From positions 12,656,001 through 12,720,000 of the forward strand of contig CM073321.1 in NCBI GenBank assembly GCA_037043015.1: a stretch of 64,000 nucleotides of DNA, given 5' to 3'. The DNA comes from Bryum argenteum (Eukaryota > Streptophyta > Bryopsida > Bryales > Bryaceae). Below are positions 46,901-59,179 of the stretch, piece after piece (position 1 is the first letter of the stretch; each line of letters starts with the position of its first letter). Made by a program: the position numbers and the translations under genes. Under the pieces are notes generated by a model that did no database searches, had not been told where the DNA came from, and saw only the letters and a list, made by a program, of their open reading frames with translations.

Positions 46901-49740
46901 AGTTTTCTACTAACATTACCAAGAAAATTCAAAACAAAAATGTATAGCTATTGATTTTTATTTCAAAACAAAAACTAATATGTTTCTGACATTGATAAAT
47001 GAGATATAGTAAAAATTTTCAAATTTTGTATTTAGATCCAAATACTAAAATAAGACATATCTATCTAAATATATTTACTTTGTCTCATAATGTCTAATCA
47101 ATATTGCAAACTTCGTAGGATTAAAGTCAATCTTGATAATCATAAGTAATAGAAGAGGTACTAGATGGATCGCTCTCTTGTAGAGCTTTGTAACAATATA
47201 TTATTTCATAACGTTTGCTCTAATAGTAATAAAAATTGGCATGCCAAAGGTTGGAGAGAACTTGATCTACCAAAATCACATGTGTGGAGCTCAATTGAAG
47301 ATATTGAGAGATGCAATGATACTGGGTAGATAGCTCCCTCTAAGAGCTTTGTGGCGATTTGTAATTTGATAACATTTGCTTTTGTAATCATAAAGTTTTG
47401 ACGCACCAAAGGTTGGGCAAAACTCCTCCAAGCATGTTCATGCTCTGCCTTTTGGTATTGAGAGTTCAATTTTGTTTCTACCGATTGTAAGTTGATCATG
47501 CACAAACATAGAAAGACTAAAAGATATCTTAAAGTGATTGAAGACTCAATACAAATGTGGTGTGGTGATCAAAGTGCTTAATAAAATGTTATGTTTGTAC
47601 TTGTTTGAAACCAATTAGACATTTTCGGAGAAAATGGAAAGAGCCTATTGATTAGACATTTTGAGATAGAGGGAGTAAAAATTTTAAATCACATAAAAAA
47701 GAATAGTAACAAATTATATAAATTACTCAAAAAAAATTTCTTTTACGCATCACAAAATATAGTCAGATGGATTCAAACCTATACTACGTCTCAGATTTAA
47801 TGTACTACCATCTATTTTTTTCATTGTGTTTTGGTTGAATCTTATATGTGTATTTCAAATTGTAACTAATATTTCAAATATGCACATGTATATTACAGTT
47901 GCATGCATATACAAATAATTACATAATATATTTGATGGAATATAATTAAATAAACTGTCATTACAAATTTCACAACTTCAAGTTGGCCCGCAATTTCATA
48001 TTATCTTGTTTCTACGTAAAGTTGCCAAAGGGAATGGACTTAGATAGAAGGGCTCTATAAAAGTAAGCTTGCGACACAATCAAATTAAGTTGTCAGTAGA
48101 AACATAGCACACCCCCTAACCGGTCGCTTTATCCTTTTGATTTGTTGTTGCTGTTGGCGAGCGTCGATAGTTGATTCTATAGAAATTTCCTTTTTTATTC
48201 ATCTTCTAAAATCGCTCTCACGCTCATGTCATCCAATTATGTCCTCTATCATGATCCAAGGACTTAAAGACCTTTGGATATCTTACGAAAAAGACTTTTC
48301 TAGCATAACTCAATCTTTAAGGTTGCAAGCGGACAAGACTCACCCCTTATTCTGATTATTGTTCGAGGCCGCACAATGAGGCACCTCACCACCCGCATAA
48401 GGTTGTTGCTCGATGGATAATAAACAAACCAATCCTATTGGCTTGCTAATTCGAGTGGATCTTTTATCTAGTCTGGTTGCCCTCCTCCACATGCCTGATA
48501 GGCCATTCGGCACAAATCTATTCTGAAGCATTCAAAACCTATTTCATGCAGAAAATTTGTTATCCTTCTTCATAAATTATTTTGAGTTTGGTTGGTTGGC
48601 TCAGGTTATTGCAACTATTAAATGTTCTTTAGCATTATAGGCTATTGAATCACAACTTTCCGTTTTGCAAGAAATGCCTTCACAACATAAAGACGAGTTG
48701 TAAAATAAGGAGGTAACCTACAACCATTGCGAAAGGTAGCCATGTCTATTGATTGTCGGCTAACACTAGTGGCGCAACTTAGATGGCACTATCAAATTAA
48801 GAGCCATTTTATATTACCGCTCATTTAAAGTTGGGTCCAATCTGGACTTGAAGTCGGCCATGAATTACATAGTTGGTCTTCAATATATCAAGCGTTATAA
48901 TATCAAGTCTAGAGGTATAAAGAACCTTGTTCTTTACCAACCTGATAGTTGTAAAAAAGAGTTCAACGAAGCTCTCTAGTCTCTACCCAAACATGAAGAT
49001 GGAAATAAAATCATATTTCTATCCCGATACCAAGCTCTATTCATAGAGTTTTGAAGCTCTAAATTTCACTAAATGTTTTTACATTTTCTTAATTTATATT
49101 GACCAATATCGTCCAACTCTAGTCTCTAATGCTAGTCAAGTATTTGAAATACTTTTTCAAACCTTAAAAGATTTGTTGAGAGCCCAATTACAACTTATTT
49201 GGAAACATGCATCGAAACAAAATCCATTCAAACAAAAATGATTCAGTGTTCAACAAATAGTTGAAGCCCTACAAAAAGGTATTTTAAATTTATAACAATA
49301 AACCTCAGAATTTTAATATCAAGTCTCCGGTACTATCTTAAATTTATCTAGCTCCAACTTACTACTTAAACTGCTACCTCAAAGATATCTAAATACTTAA
49401 AAATACAGTATTTCTTTGATAGTAACAGTGAATGACCAATTTTATTGCCACCTAAAAGTTCGAACGGATATCTAACTAAATATGGACAGTCGACATTTGG
49501 ACAAATTATGGACATTCAATCTCCAAGAATCACTATAGAAAAACTAAAAAGGTAACAAAAAGTAGGTAAATTTGAATTCAAAGGAAGAAACCTGCAAGAA
49601 AATAAGCAATATATTCATTAATTTTGAATAAACAATTAAGAAGGTATACGCAAGAACTCTGAATACATCTATAAATATATAGAAACGCACACATATTTGT
49701 AAGCATTCATATTATAACAAAGAAATACATGCTCTACACG
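43965..49740. other. Gene-free A+T-rich region
   Basis: I see no supported gene in this stretch. Frames are short and interrupted. A patch at 48,130-49,050 has slightly protein-like text in several frames on the plus strand but with stops throughout. A tandem duplication of about 165 bp lies at 47,163-47,460 (GAGCTTTGTRRCRATWTRT and CCAAAGGTTGGRMA phrases repeat in order). Confidence 0.5.
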
Positions 49741-49741
49741 T

Positions 49742-49795
49742 AACACTACGCCCTAAATCCTAAACTCTAAATCCTAAATCCTAAACCCTATGGTG
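49742..49795 (-). repeat. Interstitial telomere-like tract
   Basis: A short run of CCTAAATC, CTAAACTC and CCTAAACCC units resembles degenerate plant telomere repeat (CCCTAAA on this strand). It is a common minor feature and not a chromosome end. Confidence 0.6.
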
Positions 49796-50446
49796 TAGAC
49801 CCTATAGCTAACAGAATCCACAAGCTTGTAGCGCGGTTTTATTTGTGAATGGTTATACAAAAAGTAAGTATTAGAAGGCAGCCAATATGAAAAAATCATG
49901 AATGGAAAGAAGCGAGAATAATTGAATATACAAGGGGTGCACAAAAGCATATTAAACGGAGTGCGTGATGAAAGAAAATAATGTAATCATACTCTATTAA
50001 GATAGAGTAAAGTCGTACAAGACCCAAGCCAAATTGGGCGAGAACAACTTCAAGAAATCGCAAAGAAACAAAGATACTAGCATTATAAGTTAGTGGAGTG
50101 TCGGCAGGCAGCCAATAAGGGAAGACGAGGATTACGGGCAAGAGTGCATTGCGAATGTTGTATCTGTGTAGACTGGAGCGGAAATACGGTAGAGGGGCAT
50201 CAACATTGATTCGCACGTCTTGGACAAAGCAACTGCAAAACACGTCCTGGCCGTCCAATCTTCCGTCCACCCCGACTCAATCTCTAACATGCCTCTCCGC
50301 TGCCAAACTGTGTTGTGCACTACAACGTCGGCCCTACCTCTCCTCTAATTGTTGTCCTGCCCGTCCAAGATACTATATATTTGAAAGTCGGCTAGTAAGC
50401 AAGTGAATAATCTTGAAAAATGACACTGGAAAGTAAGTCGCGGGGC

Positions 50447-50735
50447 AGCCGATAACGGCAGCTAGGCAGCAGTAAATCATGACCTTCATTGGCATAAAGT
50501 AATACATTATGACCAGCATCTCCAAATAGCAATAGAGCTGAACCAAAACTGAAGATGAATAATGAATATATATCAGCCGGGAGCCGATAACGGTTGCTAG
50601 GCAGGGGTAGATGATCATCTTCATTGGCATAAAGCAATACACCATTACCAACATCTCATATAGCAATAGAGTTGAACCAAAATCAAAGATGAACGAAGAA
50701 TATATGACGGCCGGCAGCCGATACCGGCACACAAC
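50447..50735. repeat. 132-bp tandem repeat, two full copies and a partial
   Basis: Units beginning with AGCCGATAACGG and containing TTCATTGGCATAAAG, AGCAATAGAG-TGAACCAAAA and GAATATAT run from about 50,447, 50,581 and 50,713 (partial). Related starts (GGCAGCCAATA) appear at about 49,879 and 50,107, so the series was once longer. Open frames on the minus strand simply follow the repeat. Confidence 0.85.
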
Positions 50736-51370
50736 AAATAGTTCAATTCTCAGCATGATCGGACTTCCCCTCCTTCTTTGATCTTATAGGAGTCCATTAT
50801 TCCACCTTAGAGTTGCCATAGTTAATGCGTGGAGAGAGGTTGACACATTCTAGAACTCGACCAAGCGATACGGGAAAGTAATGGTTATGGCAGGGACAAC
50901 GGGGAACGAAGTCACTAAGGAGAACGTCCTGGAATGGATTATAATTCAACGTTGGTTTGCTCTTTGCTGGACCACACTATGGATAAGCATCAGCATCTTT
51001 CTTAGGTGTAACATCCTGCGAAGTTGATTGAAGAGATCCAGAATATGAGTCCAAACGCGCATGATCACGTGACTAGTTAGAAAGCGGCCTAAAACCCTCG
51101 AGGAGAAACGCGGAGGCAGTTGATAGTTGGGAGTTGATCTCTAGGTTAATACGCTCTCAGTACCAAACGGATCCAACCACCTCTTTAGAATATCTTCTAT
51201 TTTGAGCTATGCCCATCTTCTAGAACCTGATGAATTTTAAAAAACCGTTTTTGATGTAACCCTGCTTCTCCTTGCACTCTGGAGCACGAGCGTGCTCCTT
51301 CTCAGCATTCAGTTTCTGCGGATTGACGTCCGTGATCCCTCACAAGGTCTTGAACAGTATTGGACGTGGA

Positions 51371-51870
51371 TCACCTCAAAGAATGAGGGGTCTGCCGTGA
51401 GAGTCCTGAGTCTACATCTTGATAGGAGGACCTAGAGGGAGCTACAATGAATCTGTAGATTGCTTCTAGTACCTCATGACAAGCCAACCACAATCCCCCT
51501 TTCCTCCTTGTCAAAGAACTTGAAGAGATGATATCACTCAGTCCAACAATCTTGTTGATACCATCATGGTATACGTCCTTGACATACAATTGGAAAACTG
51601 CCACCTCCTGGACGAATTCAGGATTAAAGACCACGGTCTTCTGGGAGTCCATAAATGCCTTCATGATATCTGCAACAACGTAGGTATTCTTCCTCTTGGT
51701 AAGTTTGGACAAATGGTTATTCATTATATTCAATAGTATTTCAGCTATCACAACCTAGGGCGTCCACCATATGCGATGATACGAGACTTTATGAACGCAC
51801 GTTGACGTTGACATGTCCACCCGAAATCATTCTTTCGCATCATGGGGTTATCAAGCAATTGTTGCAACCT
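51371..51870 (-). pseudogene. Third transposase-like fragment (C-terminal half)
   Basis: The minus-strand frame 51,751-51,371 includes IMNNHLSKLTKRKNTYVVAD, IMKAFMDSQKT, and FVQEVAVFQLYVKDVYHDG. It matches the part that follows the GHTHxDxD motif in copies A and B (WSMLLRKDNFPTIPLLMKSFMD, then EVPDFKGFIDGF). The catalytic region upstream is not readable. It is more diverged than A and B are from each other, so it belongs to another lineage. No palindrome array is seen beside it. Confidence 0.4.
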
Positions 51871-52764
51871 TCATCTTCGATTATCCTCAATGCTCGATTT
51901 AGGTAGCGAGTGACGGCGCTTTTCGGACAAACTCTTTGTCGCTTCCTTTACATCAGTCGACAAACCAATAGGAGACTGAGGTTCTGAAGGTTCCTTCTGC
52001 ACATGATAAATTCAATTCCGTCTTAGAGCGAATTAAGGAAATACCAAAAAGGGGATATTCGTTATTTTGAGACAAAATGGACATATTGAGATGTTGAAAA
52101 ACACACACGCAAGGGGGATAAGGAAAAAGTTGCTGAAGTATTTCAAAGATATGAAATTTAAATTCACATGCCAAGCAAAAAGAAAGAGCTGAAGAGTCCA
52201 ATCATTAAGCACTAGGTTAGAAAATGAGATCTTAGTATAAATAGATGGAAGTAGAGATCGATTTGGCAATTTAATATTTCTATAAATAGACATTGAACAA
52301 AGCATAGTAAAGAATCACATAAGAACCTTGTTCACATTAATTCCCATGAGAAGTCACAATTGATTCAAATGAGATCATAGTTGGAAGACATGGTAAAGGC
52401 TGTATTGAAATATGAAGAATACGTACAATTGTACAAGTGTACATTATATTTTGACACTGGTATATCGTGAAAGAATGAAATAAGAGAATGAATGTAGAGG
52501 CATTAAATGTTGTGCCTTTAAGTAATAATACTAAAGATAGAGTAATTAGATGAAGGTATGTAGAATATACAAGGAATATACTAATCACATAAGAGCTATA
52601 AATGCATAGTCAAGAAAGGGGATAATCCTCAACTAAGCACAACTAGCTAAGCGGTGATATCTTAGATTTACTAAGTTCCACCAAAATGCGAAACATTATA
52701 TGTTGAATATATCCTGCCGATGAAGGATATCAGAACGGAGGAGGAAGACCACAAAGGAGGAACA

Positions 52765-53637
52765 TTAAGGCTTTGTCTCTTTAGACTTAGAGCCATTCAG
52801 CTTGATTGAATTCTCCAACAACTTGGCTTTGACCTTGTGCTGCTTTATAAGCGCGCGAATAAGATCATTGCGAAGAGAGTTTGGCAAGCAATTAGTACCC
52901 AAAGTCTCACTCCGACGGGCAAACCATGTGTCAAAACATTCTCCATCACGCCTACGAAGAGAGTCAAGAGAACGCGAAGGACGAGAAGATGAATGAGTTG
53001 CCAATTCCCCCTGCGCAGGATACGGACGGGGTGTGCAAGAAGCTCGCCTTGATGGTGGGGGACGCGATGCTAGTGGCTTTGCAAGAGGCAAGAAATCCCC
53101 CTTTGAACGAAGTTGTCGCGGGGAACCGCCGAGGAATCTTGTTGTCCTACTACTGTTAAAATTGTTGACTTGGAACGCGGGTTGTGATGTTTTGGACGTC
53201 CCACCTACATTAATGGTGGAAGGACATGCAATTGAATCTCGCAAAGGAACGCCCATAGCACCCACACCGGAATAGAGCTGCCTCTGAGGTGTTTTTGAAT
53301 TCAGAGCATTAGGCGACATGGAGCGCTACCGCGATGGTGATGTATGAAGCCGCTTCTGGGAAGACGGAGAGCAAACAGGAGTCCGAACAGGACCACGACT
53401 CGGCGGGCCGTCGACAACATTGTCAACAACACTATCTCTTGTAAAATCCATCCTTGTGGATGTTGCGTCCGTAGCCGTGAACATATTAAAATGCCTCGAC
53501 GCGAGAGAGGCGGCAACACTTGCTGAGAGTGAAACAGAACATTTGGGGACGGAGGTCCGGTTAGAGACATCATCCTCATCACCGGATCGTCGAGGGTGGA
53601 AGGCGCCTTGACCTGTAGAACAAAACCAGAAAGCCAA
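52765..53637 (-). CDS. Disordered basic Ser/Arg-rich protein exon
   Basis: On the minus strand a frame opens at the likely acceptor TTCTACAG near 53,613 and runs to 52,765 with a single TAG at 53,326-53,328. The protein is low in hydrophobic residues and rich in Ser, Arg and Pro. A more ordered end (CFDTWFARRSETLG, LIRALIKQHKVKAKLLENS) closes it. I do not recognise it. It may be the tail of a transposon-encoded protein, as it lies between a transposase fragment and a FCP1-like gene. A family C type palindrome sits just 5' of it, where an intron would be. Confidence 0.35.
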
Positions 53638-53677
53638 GTCGTGGGTTAAGAAAAGATGGACGTAGGAAAATGCAAGA

Positions 53678-53700
53678 ATTATCCACGAAGCGGGGATAAC
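53678..53700. repeat. Degraded family C palindrome
   Basis: The text ATTATCC-x-CGAAGCGGGGATAA is an imperfect copy of the family C palindrome (arm TTATCCCCGG). It lies in a probable intron upstream of the exon at 53,613. Confidence 0.6.
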
Positions 53701-54096
53701 TCAAGCGAAGAAGAACTGACATCATGTTCACAAGCACATATCATACAAGAACTTAAGAAGGAAACAACCAAATTGAAATCAAATTCAACATAAAGAGAAC
53801 AGAAGACTGAATGCATACAAGTTGATAATTCGAAAGATTATCTCCGAGTCGAGTAAAAATGACGTCTTAACTAACAACAAATAGAGAATCATACAACACA
53901 AACAATCATCAACATCAATCCTAAGTGAACATGCATCCACAAATGACAAATGAAAATTGAGCACATCGCGATGCGGTACATAAAGGATGATACAATAATC
54001 GGCTTCTTTATTAAACCAAACTGATTCATACAGTAGCAACCCAATTACATAATTATCTACTGCAACCTTAAAAAGTAATAAAGAGCGCCCTAACCG

Positions 54097-55014
54097 TCAT
54101 TGAGACAATGGCTTAGGAAAGGAAGGAGTGTCGTAAGTATGCCCTAGGTTCCTATGCGACTGCGCCATACCGTCTAAAATAAACCTCTCTAAATTGCTAT
54201 ACTTATTGAGAGGCGGAATACCAATCCTATGATTGTCGACATAGGACCGAAGATTCTCAGGCCTGCGATTGGCGAGAAGAGCAAGTAGCCACGGACTAAG
54301 CACGGCGGACAAAGTATTGTCGTCCTGACTAGATTTCGCCCAAGGCACGAGGAAAATGGCGTTTCCGATGTAGTTGCAAATACTCTTCTCAGGACTGTCG
54401 TCAATGAGGAGAGTCTTATCCAACCCAAACACAACAGCTCCGTCACTAAGCGGAAACACCGCAGAGGACAGAGTTTTTAAAAATATCCTCTTTTGCGCAT
54501 TGGTTGGGTACGACAAATAGACACCGTTGCTAACCTCAACCAAGCCACAAGACTCTTGTGTGAGGATCTCGAAAGGCTTAGGAATTCCATTGAAGAGGCT
54601 GTCAATAACGGCCACAACAGTAGACTTCTTCATCGAACTATATATCACAATCCTCGCAACATGGGCAGACATGGTCTCCAAGAAGTCCCTCACTCCCGAG
54701 CGGCAAAAGGCCGCCTTTGGAGGCACCTTGGCTGGGATGGCCGGCACGTAGAGCCGGTTCCCAGGAGAGCACATGGGAGAATTCTTCTCCAGCAATGGCA
54801 GATGTACACACTGACAAAGGATCTCGTTAATGTCGAGAACAACATTCAACCATCGAGGCGGCGCCGTCTGATCGAGTGGAGACCTCGGCCGCCGGATAAA
54901 CTCAAATTGGGAAATCAATTCTACATGGCAATCAAAGGAAACAATAATGTTGAGGATACCTGATTGAAAGCAGAGACACTGCGATCTGAGCAAATCCACA
55001 ATGACGACATGCAT
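54097..55014 (-). CDS. FCP1/SCP-like HAD-fold protein, probable pseudophosphatase
   Basis: An intact frame of 305 codons from ATG at 55,014 to the stop at 54,097. The FCP1 homology region spans residues about 56-255. Motif I reads WLNVVLDINEIL (Asp61, Ile62, Asn63), where active enzymes have D-x-D-x-T, so the second Asp is Asn and the Thr is Ile. Next come CRSGVRDFLETMSAHV (as in R-P-G-x-x-x-F-L), motif II as IVIYSS (Ser126/127), and LLIDDSPEK (Asp205/206), then an NAI motif. Members with a changed second Asp (DLNG type) are common in plants and are expected to be weak or inactive phosphatases that may bind phosphorylated partners. The first about 50 residues may include intron sequence. Its place among transposon genes suggests it could be cargo of a large element. 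Confidence 0.65.
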   Translation of the reverse strand: MHVVIVDLLRSQCLCFQSGILNIIVSFDCHVELISQFEFIRRPRSPLDQTAPPRWLNVVLDINEILCQCVHLPLLEKNSPMCSPGNRLYVPAIPAKVPPKAAFCRSGVRDFLETMSAHVARIVIYSSMKKSTVVAVIDSLFNGIPKPFEILTQESCGLVEVSNGVYLSYPTNAQKRIFLKTLSSAVFPLSDGAVVFGLDKTLLIDDSPEKSICNYIGNAIFLVPWAKSSQDDNTLSAVLSPWLLALLANRRPENLRSYVDNHRIGIPPLNKYSNLERFILDGMAQSHRNLGHTYDTPSFPKPLSQ

Positions 55015-55045
55015 TGCATTTGTGGCATTGAGGACAGATTGATAG

Positions 55046-55071
55046 GATTCTGATGCAACCTCACGACCCGA
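55046..55071. repeat. 26-bp inverted repeat flanking the CACTA element, left copy
   Basis: GGATTCTGATGCAACCTCAC with six further bases (ACCCG end) matches, in inverted orientation and with four mismatches, the sequence at 60,987-61,012. The pair brackets the CACTA element at distances of about 150-165 bp on each side. Confidence 0.55.
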
Positions 55072-55237
55072 ATTGCTTGCTTGAACTTTGCTTATTCATC
55101 TATTTTCTCCTGCAGGAGATGGACGACCCTTATTCATTATGATATTTCTGGAGTTGTCAATGTTTGCTGCGGCACGTCATGTATTATAGATTTTTGGTAG
55201 TGTTAGTTTTCAGCTTAGTCACTATAAGAAACATGCG

Positions 55238-56440
55238 TTTTTAGTGATGTTGTAAATGATGTCGAAAAAGACAATGTAGACATTAACTCGGATGTCTAAT
55301 AGACTATAAGACATCCTAGACATGGCAGATGTCTAAGCAGACGTCTAAAAAGACAGGAAGATATGTTAAGATCGAAGATGTCTTAAGGTAATTTTGGAAG
55401 GGTAAAAAGTGTGCCACGTGGGTGCTACGTAGATGACACATCAGCTTGAAGTGGACGGGCAGCGCCACATGGGGATGAAATTCATTATGATGTGGAATTT
55501 TACATGGTTCCACGAAAGATGACATGGCGGCGCCAAAATCCTACATGGACCCGAGAAAATCCAACGTGGCACGCGGGAAAAGTTGACTTGGCATGCCACG
55601 TCAGCATATTGTGGAGGTTTTATTCTCCTATCATGATAGTTTTAGACATCAGTTAAGACGACTTAAATGTCTTGCAAGACATCTTAGATGTTGCACAAGA
55701 TGTCTTGCAAGACGTATGCAATGTCTTATAAGATATATTAGAAGACAATTTTTATGTCTTATAAGATGTTTCCAGTGCGTAGATTGATGTTTAGGTTGAT
55801 GTCCTTATTAGATTTGTGATGTTTGCTCGGATGTTTGTATCGACATCCCGTAGGACATCGATGTAACGTTTTGTGTTATACATGATGTTTGCAACAATGT
55901 TACTATTGATGTTTTCTGGGCATATGAAAGGACATCTAGGATGACATTTTTAGATGTTTATATAGTCATCAGATCCGTAATCCACAGACGTCTCACATAA
56001 CATCAACTGTAAACAATGTCACATCAAAAAGCATGAGTCAAACATATATTGCTTAGGTCATTAAAACCTCAGATAACACAAAACTAGAGTATTCATTAAC
56101 ACGCCTGTCAACAACTACGATATACAACGCAGCCACAGTCTGAACTCCGTAAGTCCCTCCACTACCATCGCTTGCTGTCGATACCCGTATGGTCATGTGC
56201 ATGTCCCGCCGCTACACATATTCAATAAGCCAATATCAACTGCATTTAAAGAAGGGTTTGTAAAGGTAAAAAAATTCTGATTTAATTCCATTTGATTGCA
56301 CTACCTAGGTTGAGATGGTTTACTTCCTAACCTCAAGATATCGACACAGTTAGACATTCTTACAAACATCTGCTTAGACATTTCTCTAGACATCCTTCTT
56401 AACATCATTAAAAACAACGTTATAGACATCTGTGCATACA
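55238..56440. repeat. Left subterminal AGACATC cluster of the CACTA element
   Basis: AGACATC, AGATGTCT and GATGTCTTA words occur many times, often as inverted pairs, from about 55,256 to 55,960 and more thinly to 56,440. They are most dense within about 600 bp of the end. Confidence 0.85.
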
Positions 56441-57214
56441 CTGTTCCACTTATCTACAAGCACACATGTTGCTTCGCGGCCTCAGATCGTGTTTTGCTAC
56501 CCCGACCCCTTATGTTCCACCCTCCAAAACAGAATTCCATCAACACATTTAGACATCTTTGTGAGCCTAAATTCCGGTGCCCCGATTTTTAAGTCACAAG
56601 GTTGGGCCGTGGGATTGGAGCGCAATACAATTTGGCCTTCCAAGCAATGTTCCTTGACTACGTCCTAGAATTTCAGCGTATCCTTCAACTTCTTACCTAG
56701 ATCTAACTTATATAGAATTCCTTTCTTCTTGATCCCATATAATCCCTTACCACATGAAGGTTAACAAATCATGAACCATGCAATTCTAGCTTGGACATAG
56801 ATCAGTATTGATTGGCAATTTTGGGCAGCGCTTCCACGCTCGACTCTAATCTCCTAATTTTTAACTTTAAGGCCTACTGGTTCAGCCGTAAAACGGGCAG
56901 CGCTTCCGCGCTAATTATAAATTTCCGAATTTTTGACCCATCTTCTATAATTCCAGCCCAAACTTGGGCAGCGCTTCCGCACTACACTTTACACGTGGTG
57001 CACCCTAGCAATTAAGCACTCAAACAGCAAAGGCAAGCACGGTGCAAACATTCCAATCCAAGGCAAAGACCAAAACAAAACATGTACACGATTTAAATCA
57101 CCACAACCAATTTTTGGGCAAAAAGATTGCCATTTTTAAGATGAAACTCACAAGTACTAATGTGTTTAACTCACAAAATCTACCAACACAAAACTACGGA
57201 TCAATTGCATAAGG

Positions 57215-58015
57215 AGGAGAGAGAGGAAGCTCCCTCTGTAGTAGCACCCTGTCCACCCTCCGTAATGTCACGGGGAGAGGACAGGGCCTTCGCTGCTGCC
57301 GCGGCTAACGATCGCGGCCACGGTTCTTCCTCGCAGTGGCTGCCAATGCTGCGCCACTCCGTCACCTGCTGCTACGGCAGTCAGGAATCCCCCTCGCGAT
57401 CCGCTCCCGTCGCTTCCAGCGACAGCCACGTGCCTCCCGAACAGGACCCTCGCCGCCGTAGTTGCGCCGTTCGCGCTGGTCGGCTTCTGCCGTTGTTGTC
57501 TCGGCAGCGGTCGACGCGGCCGTGGTATGCTGGATCGTCGTCGTTACCACGTGCGGCCAGGCGTCGGCGTGATCGCTGCCTGCTCGCGCCGTTCCTCCGC
57601 CGTCTACCGATGTGCGGGCCTGATCCGGCGACCCGCCTCCGTCGTTCTTCGACCCCTCTCGCCATTGACGGCTCTGCCGGCTACGATCGCCGTTTCGGGA
57701 TCCGAAGCTGGATCGCCCGCTCGTCGTCGTCCTGATCACAATGTTGCCTCCAACCTCACGGTGCTGTCGGCCGTTCCAGCTGCTCCTGCAGCTTCCCCGC
57801 TCCGTCGCACGATCTCACGCACTTCCCATTCCCCAGCAGGGTCGCCTCGCTTTGCTCCGACCCGAATCTGCCGGCTCCTCTGGCGTCGCTGCTGTCAAGC
57901 TGGTTCCGTTGCTCGAGATCCGCCGGCCCCGACACCTCTTGCTCGGGGAACGATTCGCCAATCCTGCTACTGTGTGGGTCGGGCCCCCCGAACACCCTCC
58001 TTTCCACTAAATCTC
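57215..58015 (-). other. G+C-rich island in the CACTA element, possible captured gene piece
   Basis: Composition jumps from A+T-rich to about two-thirds G+C over some 800 bp. Open frames exist on both strands because stops are rare in such DNA. On the minus strand a GTTAGGGTTAG leader-like stretch (near 58,180) is followed by an ATG at 58,007 and a Gly/Arg/Ser-rich frame to 57,756, then another to 57,362. This looks like the start of a plant gene picked up by the transposon. I cannot identify the source. Confidence 0.4.
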
Positions 58016-59179
58016 ACACATACATCGATGTGCCCACACAACAAAGCCCCAAAAACTAACTGGATCTTCTCGTACGCACACTCCTTCCACACATCCGCCT
58101 CTTTCCTCTCCAAAAAAACTCTCAACCACCTTTCCACACACCTTTTTTCCGCACACACACACCAAAAAATCTTCTAACCCTAACTCCCACGTTCTCTCCC
58201 TAGTTGGAGACTTGGATGGAGTAAGTTTCATCTATTCCGCACGAATGAAACTTTGTTCATCCGGCAGTTCATCCGTAGGGTTTTACCAATTCCCTAGCTT
58301 ATTAATTAAGAGGAAACTTGAGCAATTTATGAATAATGATAAAGTAGTAAAACATAACTAAAACATGTCATGAAACTTTGACGCAATTTAATATTACTAA
58401 TTTAGAATAGAATAACAACCACCGAGCCATCTAAGTAGATCCCTCCAATTATCCTAGAAATTCCTAAACCAAAGGAATTAGCGCAAATGCCCCAATTAGG
58501 AATTTTGAACGTAAAAATATTATACTAGCGACTTGTAGATAGTGTTTGAATGTCGCAAACCGTTTCGGCGGTTCACAATCTTCATGTATACGCTTTCTAA
58601 GACATCTTCTGACATCATCATCATGTACATCTTCTACAACAAATCAAATACTACAAGATTTTAGGTTTCCTTCACAACAATTCAAATTCTACACGTCCTG
58701 GGGTTTACCGACAAGAGATCTTTTGAAAGACTCGTCTTCTTAAGAAGAAATCTTGTTGCCACACGAAGAGGAAAACCTACTCTCTTGAGAAATTATTGGA
58801 TTTCTACAAATACTATTCTCTTATCAGAAGTTAACAATCATTCTCAAACCGAATGGAAACAATTTCAAATCCTCTATACTTTAAACACAAACTCTTTAAA
58901 AAACTAAGGCAAAAATGAACAATTCCGTTTGAAGATTTCACGACCTAACTACACACCGTGGAACAAACCCAAGCCACAAGAAGAAGAAACCTTAACCTCT
59001 ACACTCCAAATACTAACTCCTCGAAAAAATGAAGCGAAAAATGAGCTTTGTGCGACTTCTAATTCTACTTAAAGGTCTCACGACTGAACTATGGCGGGCA
59101 AACAGCACCCTGCCGCCTGCTCATCCATCGTTTCAATGAAAATCATCCATGTAGATGGTTCTGGATGCTGTCGTAGATG

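Noticed and set aside
50373-50756. Open frame of 127 codons on the minus strand
   Set aside because: It spans the 132-bp tandem repeat and encodes the same hydrophobic peptide twice; no homology or start context.
57160-58177. Open frames of 191 and 216 codons on the plus strand in the CACTA element
   Set aside because: The G+C-rich composition makes stops rare in every frame. The peptides are Arg/Ser/Pro low-complexity with no domain, and the minus strand looks more gene-like.
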